DNA of 64,000 nt from AWTP1-13 sp050248715. Its GTDB lineage: Bacteria; Pseudomonadota; Alphaproteobacteria; Rhizobiales; Hyphomicrobiaceae. Positions 44,346 through 52,643 of this stretch are shown here, one piece after another. Position numbers and translations under genes: made by a program. A model generated the notes under the pieces. The model saw nothing but the letters and a program-made list of their open reading frames with translations, ran no database searches and was not told where the DNA came from. Where the stretch lies: assembly GCA_050248715.1 (NCBI GenBank), contig JBFWRV010000001.1, positions 186,001-250,000 on the forward strand, in the 5' to 3' direction. Positions within the stretch are counted from its first letter, which is position 1. Each line of letters opens with the position of its first letter.

Positions 44346-45212
44346 TCAGTGCACGCTGCGCCAGATGCGCCTCTTGGCCAGGCCCAGCAGGATCGCCGTG
44401 ATGGCGATGTAGAGGAGCACCAGAAGACCCATGCGTTTGCGCTCTTCCAGCGATGGGTCGGCCGCCCAGCTTAGAAACGCCACCACATCGCGGGCGTAGT
44501 TGTCGATCGTCTCCGGCGTGCCGTCATCGTACTTGACGAGCCCATCTCCGCCGAGGAACGGGTTGGCCATCGCCGTCTGGTGGCCGGGGAAAACCTTGTT
44601 GTAATTCATGAACTCGGCAAGCTTCACGTCAGGCGGCGGATCGGCGAAGCCGCGCAAGTAGGCGTAGACGTAGTCTGATCCGCCCTCCTGATAGCCGGTC
44701 AGAATGTCCCGCACCATCATGTCGGGCACGCGATAGAAGGGAGCTCCGGGGTCGGCGCTACGCGCCTTGGTGATGAGCGATAGGTCAGGCGGCAGTGCGC
44801 CGTTCTGGGCAAACCGTGCTGCCTGCTCGTTCGGGTAGGGGGGCGGGAAGGAATCCGCCAGGATGGCGGGGCGCTTCTTGATCTTGCCCTCGTCGTCGGG
44901 CGCATCGTCGACCTGGTAGCTGTTGGCCGCGAGCGACTTCACCGCCGCCTCCGGGAAGCCCGGGCCGCCGGGCTGAACGAGGTTGCGGAACTGCAGGCGC
45001 TTGATGCCGTGGCACCGGGAGCAGACCTCCGTATAGACCTTGAAGCCGCGCTGGAGCTGCGCATCGTCGAATTTGCCGAAGAGGCCGCCGAAGCTCCACT
45101 TCTGCCGGTCGATGTGCACGGCTTCGCCGGCCGCCCACGCCACGCCTGCGCTTGCCGGCAGCGCTGCTGCCAGCAGCATCGCTGCCATTCTCGCGCGGAT
45201 ATTCCTGATCAT
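44346..45212 (-). CDS. petC: Cytochrome c1 of the bc1 complex
   Basis: 288 aa, signal peptide at 1-26 (ending AWA), haem c site CSRCH, methionine-ligand region near PDMMVRDILTGYQEGG, and one C-terminal anchor helix (MGLLVLLYIAITAILLGLAK). It passes electrons from the Rieske protein to soluble or membrane cytochrome c. ATG 45212 has GGGAGGGGG in front and overlaps no part of petB (20-base gap). Separate from petB here, not fused. Confidence 0.96.
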   Translation of the reverse strand: MIRNIRARMAAMLLAAALPASAGVAWAAGEAVHIDRQKWSFGGLFGKFDDAQLQRGFKVYTEVCSRCHGIKRLQFRNLVQPGGPGFPEAAVKSLAANSYQVDDAPDDEGKIKKRPAILADSFPPPYPNEQAARFAQNGALPPDLSLITKARSADPGAPFYRVPDMMVRDILTGYQEGGSDYVYAYLRGFADPPPDVKLAEFMNYNKVFPGHQTAMANPFLGGDGLVKYDDGTPETIDNYARDVVAFLSWAADPSLEERKRMGLLVLLYIAITAILLGLAKRRIWRSVH

Positions 45213-45231
45213 GACTAGCCCCCTCCCCGCG

Positions 45232-46515
45232 CTAGCGCCGTTCCGGCGCCGCCGGCGCGCCCACACCTACCGGATGGCCGCTCTTGCCCAGCACCGATTC
45301 CGTGATGGAGCGTGGCAACGGCGTCGGATTTTCCGTGACCCCGACGATGGGCATCACCACCAGGAAGTGGAGGAAATAGTACGCGGTGAACAGCCGGGCC
45401 CACAGCACGTAGCTGCCCTCCGGAGGCTTGGAGCCGAGATAACCAAGTGCGATCACCGAGATGACGAACATCCAGAAGAACCACTTGTAGACCGGCCGAT
45501 ACTTGGTGGAGCGCACGCGCGAGGTGTCGAGCCAGGGGATGAAGAGGAGCAGCAGGATCGACGAGAACATTGCGATCACCCCGAGCAGCTTGTTGGGGAT
45601 CGCGCGCAGGATCGCGTAGTAGGGCAGGAAATACCACTCCGGCACGATGTGCGGCGGCGTGGATAGCGGATTGGCCTCGATGTAGTTGTCGGCGTGGCCC
45701 AGATAGTCGGGCAGGTAGAAGACGAACCAGGCGAACAGCAGCACGAACACGCTGAGCGCGAATATGTCCTTCGCGACGGCATGCGGGCTCATCGGCACAG
45801 AGTCGGACGCCGTCTTGATCTCAAGGCCGGTCGGATTGTTCTGGCCGGCCACATGCAGCGCCCAGATGTGCAATCCGACGAGGCCGATGATGACGAACGG
45901 CAACAGGTAATGCAGGCTGAAGAAGCGGGTCAGCGTGGCGCCGGACACCGAGTAGCCACCCCACAGCCACTGCACGATGCGTGTGCCGAGGCCCGGGACG
46001 ATGGAATCGACCGAGGAGAAGAGGTTGGTGATCACGGTCACCGCCCAGAAGCTCATCTGGCCCCATGGCAGCGAGTAGCCCATGAAGGCAGTGGCCATCA
46101 TCAGCAGGAAGATGACGACGCCGATGATCCAGAGCACCTCGCGCGGCGCCTTGTAGGAGCCGTAGTAGAGGCCGCGACCGATGTGGATGTAGACGGCAAG
46201 GAAGAACATCGAGGCGCCGACCGCATGCATGTTGCGCAGCAGCCAGCCATAGTTCACGTCACGCCGAATATGCTCGACGCTGTTGAAGGCATCGGCGGCC
46301 GTCGGCGCAAAGTGCATGGCGAGCACGATGCCGGTGGCGATCTGCGTCACGAGGAAGAAGGTCAGAAGCCCACCGGTGGTCCACAGGTAGTTGATGTTCC
46401 GCGGGGTCGGGAAATCGACGAACTGTGCGTGCATCATGCGCAGGATCGGCAGGCGCGCATCCAGCCACTTGGCAAATGCCGAGGTCGGCCGGTATGTCGA
46501 TTCGTGGCTGGCCAT
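45232..46515 (-). CDS. petB: Cytochrome b of the bc1 complex
   Basis: 427 aa, eight transmembrane helices. Haem-ligating histidines lie in helices II and IV, the PEWY quinol-site motif appears as VPEWYFLPYYAILR, and the Qo region is intact. It oxidises ubiquinol and pumps protons by the Q cycle. Starts at ATG 46515, 11 bases after petA. Confidence 0.97.
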   Translation of the reverse strand: MASHESTYRPTSAFAKWLDARLPILRMMHAQFVDFPTPRNINYLWTTGGLLTFFLVTQIATGIVLAMHFAPTAADAFNSVEHIRRDVNYGWLLRNMHAVGASMFFLAVYIHIGRGLYYGSYKAPREVLWIIGVVIFLLMMATAFMGYSLPWGQMSFWAVTVITNLFSSVDSIVPGLGTRIVQWLWGGYSVSGATLTRFFSLHYLLPFVIIGLVGLHIWALHVAGQNNPTGLEIKTASDSVPMSPHAVAKDIFALSVFVLLFAWFVFYLPDYLGHADNYIEANPLSTPPHIVPEWYFLPYYAILRAIPNKLLGVIAMFSSILLLLFIPWLDTSRVRSTKYRPVYKWFFWMFVISVIALGYLGSKPPEGSYVLWARLFTAYYFLHFLVVMPIVGVTENPTPLPRSITESVLGKSGHPVGVGAPAAPERR

Positions 46516-46526
46516 TGGCGGGTCCC

Positions 46527-47102
46527 TCAGCCGATCTTTATCTTGCTATCGGACACGAACTCGTAAGGCGGCACCTCGAGGTTGCGCGGAGCAGGACCTT
46601 TGCGGATGCGCCCGGAGGTATCGTAGTGCGAGCCGTGGCAGGGGCAGAACCAGCCGCCGAAGTCGCCCCTGGAGTCGGACAGCGACTGTCCCTTGGGAAT
46701 GCAGCCCAGATGCGTGCAGATACCGACCATCACCAGCCAGTTCTCCTTGCCCTTGACGGTGCGATTGGCGTCGGTGGCCGGGGTCTTCTCGGGCTTGGCA
46801 TCGTTGCGCGCCAGCGGGTCGACAAGGTCGGAAAGCCTGGTGTCGACGGCCGTCTTCACCTCCTCCGACGTGCGGTGGCGGACGAAGACCGGCTTGCCGC
46901 GCCAGGAGACGGTGATCGCCTGCCCCTCCTTCACGGGGGAGAGGTCGACCTCGATGGACGCAAGCGCCTGGGTGGAGGCGTCGGGGTTCATCTGGCTGAT
47001 GAACGGCCAAAGCGCCAGCGCTGCGCCGACGCCCGCAAAGGCCTGCGCCGCGACCACGATGAAGTCGCGACGGTTCGGCTCTTCCGCCGTGTGAGACGCC
47101 AA
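46527..47102 (-). CDS. petA: Ubiquinol-cytochrome c reductase Rieske iron-sulfur subunit
   Basis: 191 aa from TTG 47102. Tat-type N-terminus (NRRDFIVVAAQAFAGVGAAL) and one anchor helix, then the 2Fe-2S domain with CTHLGC and CPCHGS. TTG 47102 is chosen because AGGGAGG stands five bases ahead, whereas ATG 47120, which would add six residues, has only a weak site. First gene of the petABC operon. Confidence 0.95.
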   Translation of the reverse strand: MASHTAEEPNRRDFIVVAAQAFAGVGAALALWPFISQMNPDASTQALASIEVDLSPVKEGQAITVSWRGKPVFVRHRTSEEVKTAVDTRLSDLVDPLARNDAKPEKTPATDANRTVKGKENWLVMVGICTHLGCIPKGQSLSDSRGDFGGWFCPCHGSHYDTSGRIRKGPAPRNLEVPPYEFVSDSKIKIG

Positions 47103-47487
47103 ATCAGCCTCCCTTTGCATTCGCTAGCCCGTTGATGGTCGGGCGACAGTCAAGCGACCGCAACTTCCTGCGCGGACGGTGCGCAGACCCCTAAACATCG
47201 TACACGAGAGGCTACCGGCGCGTCTGCCGTGCCTGCTCACCAACCCCGCGGATTGTCGGTGATCGTCGGCCGCTCCCCCAACAGGACGTTTTGACGCGCG
47301 TTCTTTTTGCATTGTTCTAAAGCGTGCACAAGGCTGTCGCCCGCATGCGTCCGGGGGCAATTTGGCGCATGGGTCCGACCCCCGCTGAGGGCGCCCGCCA
47401 AGCGGTGCAAAAGTGGTCGTGCTCGAACGCGGGCGCGGATCCGGTAGTTGCCTGCCCTCCTCGGGAACGAGGAGCTATGCTGGGCCC
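47103..47487. other. Divergent intergenic region between pet operon and trmL
   Basis: 385 bases with promoters for both directions presumed. A T-rich tract (47300-47325) is its most AT-rich part. No gene or strong hairpin seen. Confidence 0.4.
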
Positions 47488-47952
47488 ATGCGCCTGGCAA
47501 TCTATCAGCCCGACATCCCGCAAAACACCGGCGCGATCCTGCGGCTGGCCGCCTGCCTCGGTGTGCCTGTCGACTTGATAGCCCCGGCCGCCTTCGACAT
47601 GACCGACCGGGCGCTCAAGCGCGCTGCGCTCGACTATCTCTCCCATGTCACCATCGAGCGGCACGCCGACTTCGAGGCGTTCCTGTCGGCGGTGCGGCAG
47701 CGAGGCTCGCGCCTCTTGCTGCTGACGACGCACGCCGATGCCGCCTACACGCGCTTCGCCTTCCGGCCCGGCGATACGTTGCTGCTGGGGCGAGAAAGCT
47801 CGGGAGTGCCTGGAGCCGTGCACGCCGCGGCCGATGCCCGACTGCGCATCCCGATGAGGATCGGACTGCGCTCGCTCAACGTGGCCGTGGCAGCGGCGAT
47901 GGTGCTGGGCGAAGCCCTGCGCCAGACCGGCGATGCCGACCCACCTCCATAG
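47488..47952 (+). CDS. trmL: tRNA (cytidine(34)-2'-O)-methyltransferase
   Basis: 154 aa SPOUT-class methyltransferase that modifies the wobble base of tRNA-Leu. N-terminus MRLAIYQPDIPQNTGAILRL, knot motifs LLGRESSGVPGAVHAAAD and RIPMRIGLRSLNVAVAAAMV. ATG 47488 gives the classical start. Confidence 0.95.
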   Translation: MRLAIYQPDIPQNTGAILRLAACLGVPVDLIAPAAFDMTDRALKRAALDYLSHVTIERHADFEAFLSAVRQRGSRLLLLTTHADAAYTRFAFRPGDTLLLGRESSGVPGAVHAAADARLRIPMRIGLRSLNVAVAAAMVLGEALRQTGDADPPP

Positions 47953-48125
47953 GCCGGCGTGGGCCAAGCGGGACCGGCAGCATCAGGACAGCCAGGTGCC
48001 GGTTGTTGCTTCTTGAGCGGTGCAGCAAGGCAACCTTAACACTTTGTGTTCAGGCTTGCCCGTAATCGGATGGCGCCGGCCATCGCGGCAGCCGCGAACC
48101 CGTCCGGCTTTTGCAAGAGGCCCTC

Positions 48126-48491
48126 ATGAAGACGTGCCTGGTGGTCGACGATTCCGAAGTCGTGAGGAAGGTCGCCCGGTATATCTTCGAGAACCTGCAA
48201 TTCGAGGCCGGCGAGGCGGAGACCGCGCAGGACGCTCTCGACCGCTGCGCCGAGGCCATGCCCGACTTCATTCTGCTCGACAGCCACATCCCGCCGATGC
48301 CGCCCGCCTCCTTCCTTTCGGCGCTGCGGGCGATGCCGGGCGGCGACAAGCCCGTGGTCATCTACTGCGCCACCGAGAACGATCCCTCCGAGATCGCCCG
48401 CGCGCTGTCGGCGGGGGCGGACGACTACGTCCTGAAGCCCTTCGATCGGGAGACGCTGGGCAAAAAGCTCGCCGCGCCGCGCCCGGCCTGA
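48126..48491 (+). CDS. Single-domain response regulator (CheY-like)
   Basis: 121 aa receiver domain only. Acidic pair in VVDDS, phospho-acceptor Asp in FILLDSHIPPMP, and Lys in VLKPFD. Output is by protein contact; no kinase is adjacent. ATG 48126 has GAGGCCCTC upstream. The stop codon lies in a 19-bp tandem duplication, so the last residues (RPA) are repeated just past the stop. Confidence 0.9.
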   Translation: MKTCLVVDDSEVVRKVARYIFENLQFEAGEAETAQDALDRCAEAMPDFILLDSHIPPMPPASFLSALRAMPGGDKPVVIYCATENDPSEIARALSAGADDYVLKPFDRETLGKKLAAPRPA

Positions 48492-48521
48492 GGTGCCGCG
48501 CCCGGCCTGAGGTGCCGCGCC
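48476..48521. repeat. 19-bp tandem repeat at gene end
   Basis: GCCGCGCCCGGCCTGAGGT occurs twice in tandem (48476-48494, 48495-48513), plus 8 bases of a third unit. It covers the stop codon of the response regulator. Confidence 0.7.
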
Positions 48522-48557
48522 AAGAGAACTCCACAGTTCCCCAGGCCGGCCTGCGTA

Positions 48558-49517
48558 CTATCGGGCTGCGACGCGCTGCTCGGCGGAGGAAGGACGCGCT
48601 GCCAAGGTCACACCGGCGAGGATCAGCACGAAGCCCACGACGTGATAGAGCATCAGCCGCTCTCCGAGCAGAGAGGTCGCCAGGACGGCGGCAAAGAGCG
48701 GGATCGTGTGGAGGAAGGCGCCGGCCCGCGGCGCCCCGATGAGGTCTGTGCCACGGTTCCAGAGCATCAGGGCCAGCAGACTCGTGAACAGCGCCGCATA
48801 AAGAATGGCGCCGATGGTCGGCGGGTCGGGGATCAACCTGTCGCCCGCGGCATACTCCCAGGCCGCGAACGGCAGGTTGCCGAGGATGGAGATCGCCGCG
48901 AACGCAAACAGGAAGCTCATCGCGTGCACGGCCGGGCGCAGGCGCAGGCAGGCACAGTAGACGGCCCAAAGGACCATGTTCAGAAGGATGAGCAAATCTC
49001 CGGCATTGAAGGTGAGCGACAGCAGCTGCTGGGCGTCGAGCCGGCACACGATCGCCAGCACGCCGACCAGAGAGGCCCCCACGCCGAAGAGTTGGAGCGG
49101 AGCGAGCCCGTCGCGAAACAGGAGATAGCTCGCCGCCAGGATGAGGGCGGGGGACATCGAGCTCATCACCCCCATGTTCAGCACGGTCGTGTACTTGAGG
49201 GCCACGAACTGCAGGGCGCCGAAGGCCGCGCCGCCGACAAGCCCCAGAAACAACATGGCACCGAGCCTGGCCCGGAGCGCGGGCAGATCGCGCCGGACCT
49301 GAGGCCAGGCGACGCCGCAGACAACGGCCAGCACGACCACCCACCGCAGCATTGACAGCGTGATCGGCGGTGCGTGACCTGCGATCGCTCGCGCAACCAC
49401 GTGGTTGCCGGCCCAGCAGGCCGCCGCCAGAGGTAGCAGGACGTAGGCTGCAGCCTGCGAACGGAAAAAAGTGCGCACGGGCAGGGGCTTTTCTCGGTCA
49501 GCTCGATGGGGAGCCAC
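48558..49517 (-). CDS. DMT superfamily exporter (two EamA domains)
   Basis: 319 aa, ten predicted helices in two EamA repeats (about 20-155 and 170-305). Family signatures WAGNHVVARAI and NRGTDLIGAPRAGAFLHTIP. Exports metabolites such as amino acids; substrate unknown. GTG 49517. Confidence 0.9.
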   Translation of the reverse strand: MAPHRADREKPLPVRTFFRSQAAAYVLLPLAAACWAGNHVVARAIAGHAPPITLSMLRWVVVLAVVCGVAWPQVRRDLPALRARLGAMLFLGLVGGAAFGALQFVALKYTTVLNMGVMSSMSPALILAASYLLFRDGLAPLQLFGVGASLVGVLAIVCRLDAQQLLSLTFNAGDLLILLNMVLWAVYCACLRLRPAVHAMSFLFAFAAISILGNLPFAAWEYAAGDRLIPDPPTIGAILYAALFTSLLALMLWNRGTDLIGAPRAGAFLHTIPLFAAVLATSLLGERLMLYHVVGFVLILAGVTLAARPSSAEQRVAAR

Positions 49518-49583
49518 ATTGCACAGGCCCTGCGCGACAACAAGGTCCGAGCCATGCGCGCGGGGCTCGCCTGCCCTGCCATG

Positions 49584-50315
49584 CTACTTGCAGATCATGC
49601 CAATGCCACGGTCGAAGTGGAAGTGATCGCGGTGCGCATCGTTATAGTCCGGGCTCAGCGCCACCCGGAAATAGCGGCATGCGCTCGAGTGGGCGGCGCG
49701 CAGGAAGCGAGCCTCGGGCCCGTCGCCGCGCCACCCGCCCTGCACGCTGATGACGCGTCCGTTGCCGAGTGTAAAGCCTCCAATGTCGACGGCATTGGCG
49801 CTGGCATGCTCGCTGCGCCGGTTCACCCACAGCTTGGCGCCGATGATGTTGCGGCAGGAGTAGGTGCCGTAGCTCTGCACCGCCGTCACGCGCTGACCCA
49901 AGATCTCCTGAGCGACCTCCTGTAGGTCGTGCGTCAGCCAGAGCGTCAGCGCCGTCGCCGCCTCGCAGGTCAGCCTGTCGAAGCCCGCGCGGACACCGCC
50001 TGCCGTCGACATGCGCACGGCGTTGATCCAGCCGCAGCCGTTCTTGAAGGGACTGTCGGCGATCGGCCGGGCGTCCGTGTGGGGCTGGACCATCACCCGC
50101 CGGCACAGATCGGGATCATGCCTGATCGCCGCCAGCCGCCAGTCCGCAAGCCAGGGGGCGCGGGCGAGGTTGATCGCCGGCAGCGGATTGAGGAACCACG
50201 GCACGACGCCCTGGCGGAAGGCGAAGGCAATGCCGCCGAGCACCAGCACGAGAAGGATCAGTTTGGGCAGGCGCGACCGACGCCGGTAGGAGGGGGCTGG
50301 GCTCACCTTCTGCAT
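49584..50315 (-). CDS. Extensin-like C-terminal domain protein (M15/VanY-like fold)
   Basis: 243 aa. One N-terminal anchor (LPKLILLVLVLGGIAFAFR), then the extensin-like domain with SEHASANAVDIGGFTL and HRDHFHFDRGIGMICK, which supply the metal-binding His/Asp typical of peptidoglycan DD- or LD-peptidase relatives. Likely periplasmic. ATG 50315 preferred; the frame extends to 50378. Confidence 0.87.
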   Translation of the reverse strand: MQKVSPAPSYRRRSRLPKLILLVLVLGGIAFAFRQGVVPWFLNPLPAINLARAPWLADWRLAAIRHDPDLCRRVMVQPHTDARPIADSPFKNGCGWINAVRMSTAGGVRAGFDRLTCEAATALTLWLTHDLQEVAQEILGQRVTAVQSYGTYSCRNIIGAKLWVNRRSEHASANAVDIGGFTLGNGRVISVQGGWRGDGPEARFLRAAHSSACRYFRVALSPDYNDAHRDHFHFDRGIGMICK

Positions 50316-50433
50316 GCGCCACCTATAGAGAGCGCCGATCTCGCGGCCAAGCCGAGAGGGGGATGTGCCGCCTGCCATCCCAGGTGGAGATGCACGGCCT
50401 TCATTGCTTGGGGCGCGCGATGCCTCCCGCTCC

Positions 50434-50646
50434 TCAGAAGTCGGAAGCGATACCGCCCTTCTCCCAGTCCCCGTAACGGGTGGGATCGGGGCCGTCGCGC
50501 CCTCCGACTTCCTTCGGCGGAGGATTGGCGGCCCTGCGGGCGTCGGCCAGCCGTCGCCGCTCCTCAGCCTCCGCCAGCGCGCGCCTGGCCTCGGGCGTTA
50601 ACTCTTTCTGCGGACTGTCATTTCCGGTCTCGTCGATGCCTACCAT
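50434..50646 (-). CDS. DUF1674 / SdhAF4-like protein
   Basis: 70 aa. The C-terminus KEVGGRDGPDPTRYGDWEKG ending GIASDF is the DUF1674 signature shared with mitochondrial SdhAF4, which helps FAD-loaded SdhA assemble. Helical, Arg/Ala/Glu-rich middle. ATG 50646. It lies in the divergent gap in front of htpX. Confidence 0.9.
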   Translation of the reverse strand: MVGIDETGNDSPQKELTPEARRALAEAEERRRLADARRAANPPPKEVGGRDGPDPTRYGDWEKGGIASDF

Positions 50647-50752
50647 CGGCAACTCGCAATCGGGGTGGTGGGACTGGCTGTTTGCCTGCACCCATACCAT
50701 ATAATGGGCTCGCCGGCTGATCGGCGGCAACTTCGGGAGGACCATAGACACC

Positions 50753-51718
50753 ATGCCCATGAACTTCGCCAGGACAGGGCTACTGCTCGCTGTGCTGACG
50801 GGAATTCTCGTAGCCATGGGCGGCTTGGTGGGCGGAACGACCGGCATGGCCATTGCCCTCGTGGTTGCCGCGGGCATGAACCTCTTCAGCCTCTGGCAGT
50901 CCGACAAGATCGTTCTGCGCATGTACGGCGCAGAGGAGGTCGATGCGCGCTCGGGTGGGGAGTACTACCGCATCGTGGCCGACCTGGTGCGGCGGGCGGA
51001 GCTGCCCATGCCGCGTGTTTACGTCATGCACAATCCCCAGCCCAACGCCTTTGCCACCGGCCGCAACCCGCAGAACGCCGCCGTGTGTGCCTCGACCGGG
51101 CTGCTGGAGATGCTCTCGGCCGAGGAGGTCGCGGGCGTCATGGCGCACGAGCTCGCCCACATCAAGAACCGCGACACGCTCACCATGGCGGTCGCCGCCA
51201 CCATCGGTGGCGCCATCTCCATGCTCGCCCAGTACCTTCAGTTCGGCGCCCTGTTCGGGGGCAATCGCGAGAACAACAGCAGCATCGGCTGGATCGGCGC
51301 GCTTGTCGCCATGATCGTGGCGCCGCTGGCCGCCATGCTGGTGCAGATGGCCGTCAGCCGCTCGCGCGAATATCAGGCGGACAGGCTGGGCGCCATGATC
51401 TGCGGCGAGCCGATGTGGCTGGCCTCCGCGCTGAGCAAGATCGAGAGCTACGCGCACCAGATCCGCAACGAGCCGGCCGAGGCGGCGCCTGCTACCGCGC
51501 ATCTGTTCATTATCAACCCGCTGACGGGCGAGGGGATGGACAGCCTGTTCTCGACCCACCCCAACACCTCCAACCGCATCGCCGAGCTGGAGAAACTCGC
51601 GGCCGAGATGGGCGCAGGGGGACGCGGCTCGCGCCTCGCGCGGTCACGGCCCGGCCCCTCATCCGGACCCTGGGGCGGCGGCGGCTCCTCTGCCGGCTCC
51701 GGCGGCCCCTGGGGCTGA
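50753..51718 (+). CDS. htpX: HtpX zinc membrane protease
   Basis: 321 aa M48 peptidase for membrane protein quality control. Two N-terminal helices (about 7-45), zinc site HELAH (132-136), a further two helices, and the third zinc ligand Glu in SREYQADRLGAM. The C-terminal tail is rich in G, S, P and R. GGGAGGA upstream of ATG 50753. Confidence 0.95.
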   Translation: MPMNFARTGLLLAVLTGILVAMGGLVGGTTGMAIALVVAAGMNLFSLWQSDKIVLRMYGAEEVDARSGGEYYRIVADLVRRAELPMPRVYVMHNPQPNAFATGRNPQNAAVCASTGLLEMLSAEEVAGVMAHELAHIKNRDTLTMAVAATIGGAISMLAQYLQFGALFGGNRENNSSIGWIGALVAMIVAPLAAMLVQMAVSRSREYQADRLGAMICGEPMWLASALSKIESYAHQIRNEPAEAAPATAHLFIINPLTGEGMDSLFSTHPNTSNRIAELEKLAAEMGAGGRGSRLARSRPGPSSGPWGGGGSSAGSGGPWG

Positions 51719-51851
51719 GGCGTAGGCTTCGGCCCCTCACGCACGCGCGCCGCCTTCATGTCTGTGCACGGAGCCCCGCCTCGAAGCAGGGAAACGAGCG
51801 CGTCATTTGACCCGACAACGGCAACCGCCCGAAGTTCTCGGGGAAAGCACC

Positions 51852-51889
51852 ATCCCGCCGGAATTTCACGTCAGCGAAACATCCGGGAT
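51852..51889. repeat. REP-like palindrome, copy B
   Basis: Outer ATCCCG / CGGGAT with inner TTTCACGTCAGCGAAA. Same family as copies A and C. A second palindrome (TGCCGGC 51922-51928 with GCCGGCA 51948-51954) lies just downstream, in the same 285-base gap after htpX. Confidence 0.65.
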
Positions 51890-52003
51890 CCATGGGAACG
51901 GTCGCAAACCGGGTCCCTGCGTGCCGGCTCTCGGGCTACCGCCCTCGGCCGGCATGACAGGTTGAGGTGCCGAACGACGCCGGCAGATCGGAATTGCTCC
52001 AGT

Positions 52004-52420
52004 CTAGGCAGAAGGCTCGGAGCCGAGTTCGCCGAATTGGCCGGCGCGCAGATCGCACATGACGAGCCCGCTTTGCGCATCGCCGTCGGCGAGGAAATTC
52101 ACGTGCACCTCGTTGGCGCCGAGCTGCGCGCCACGCTGGCGCACGCGCGCCAGATTGAGCGTGGGCGCCTCGCTCTCGCCACGGCCGATGTGCAGCACGG
52201 TGCGCCGGCCGTCCTTGTCGCGGCGCACCAGAAGATAGAGTGCAGACGGCAACGGCGGACACTCGATCAGGCTGTAGACGTGGTGGACGTAGCGCTTCCC
52301 CGATGCGCCACGCCAAAAGTGCAGGCGGCCGGGCAGATCCTGCGGCAGGCCCAGGTCGGCCGGCGCCGGAGCCGCCGTGCGGCGACGTATTGGAGCAAGA
52401 CTGACGATCTGAGCCGGCAT
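52004..52420 (-). CDS. Conserved hypothetical protein
   Basis: 138 aa. Basic N-terminus, then a compact domain with KRYVHHVYSLIECPPLPSAL, YLLVRRDKDGRRTVLHIGRG and LGANEVHVNFLAD. The strand-helix layout and the YVHHVY/HIGRG spacing recall a GIY-YIG-like fold, but the catalytic residues are not evident; this is a guess. Same strand as nrdJ upstream. Confidence 0.7.
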   Translation of the reverse strand: MPAQIVSLAPIRRRTAAPAPADLGLPQDLPGRLHFWRGASGKRYVHHVYSLIECPPLPSALYLLVRRDKDGRRTVLHIGRGESEAPTLNLARVRQRGAQLGANEVHVNFLADGDAQSGLVMCDLRAGQFGELGSEPSA

Positions 52421-52643
52421 GCTGCTGTTCTATCCTTCGGGGGACCATGCCCGAACCCGGTAACAGTGGACGGTTTGTTAGGTTCACTTTCAAGCTGAAA
52501 TGTGACGAAGGGCGAGAATTTTCAAGGTATTCCGTCGTCAGGTTGCGTCGCGAAGCGGCGAAGGGAGAGCGCTTGGGCCATGCCGTGCGCCTCCAGGTGT
52601 ACATGGGAAAATCCACTGTTCTCAGGACACTAACTGGTTACCC

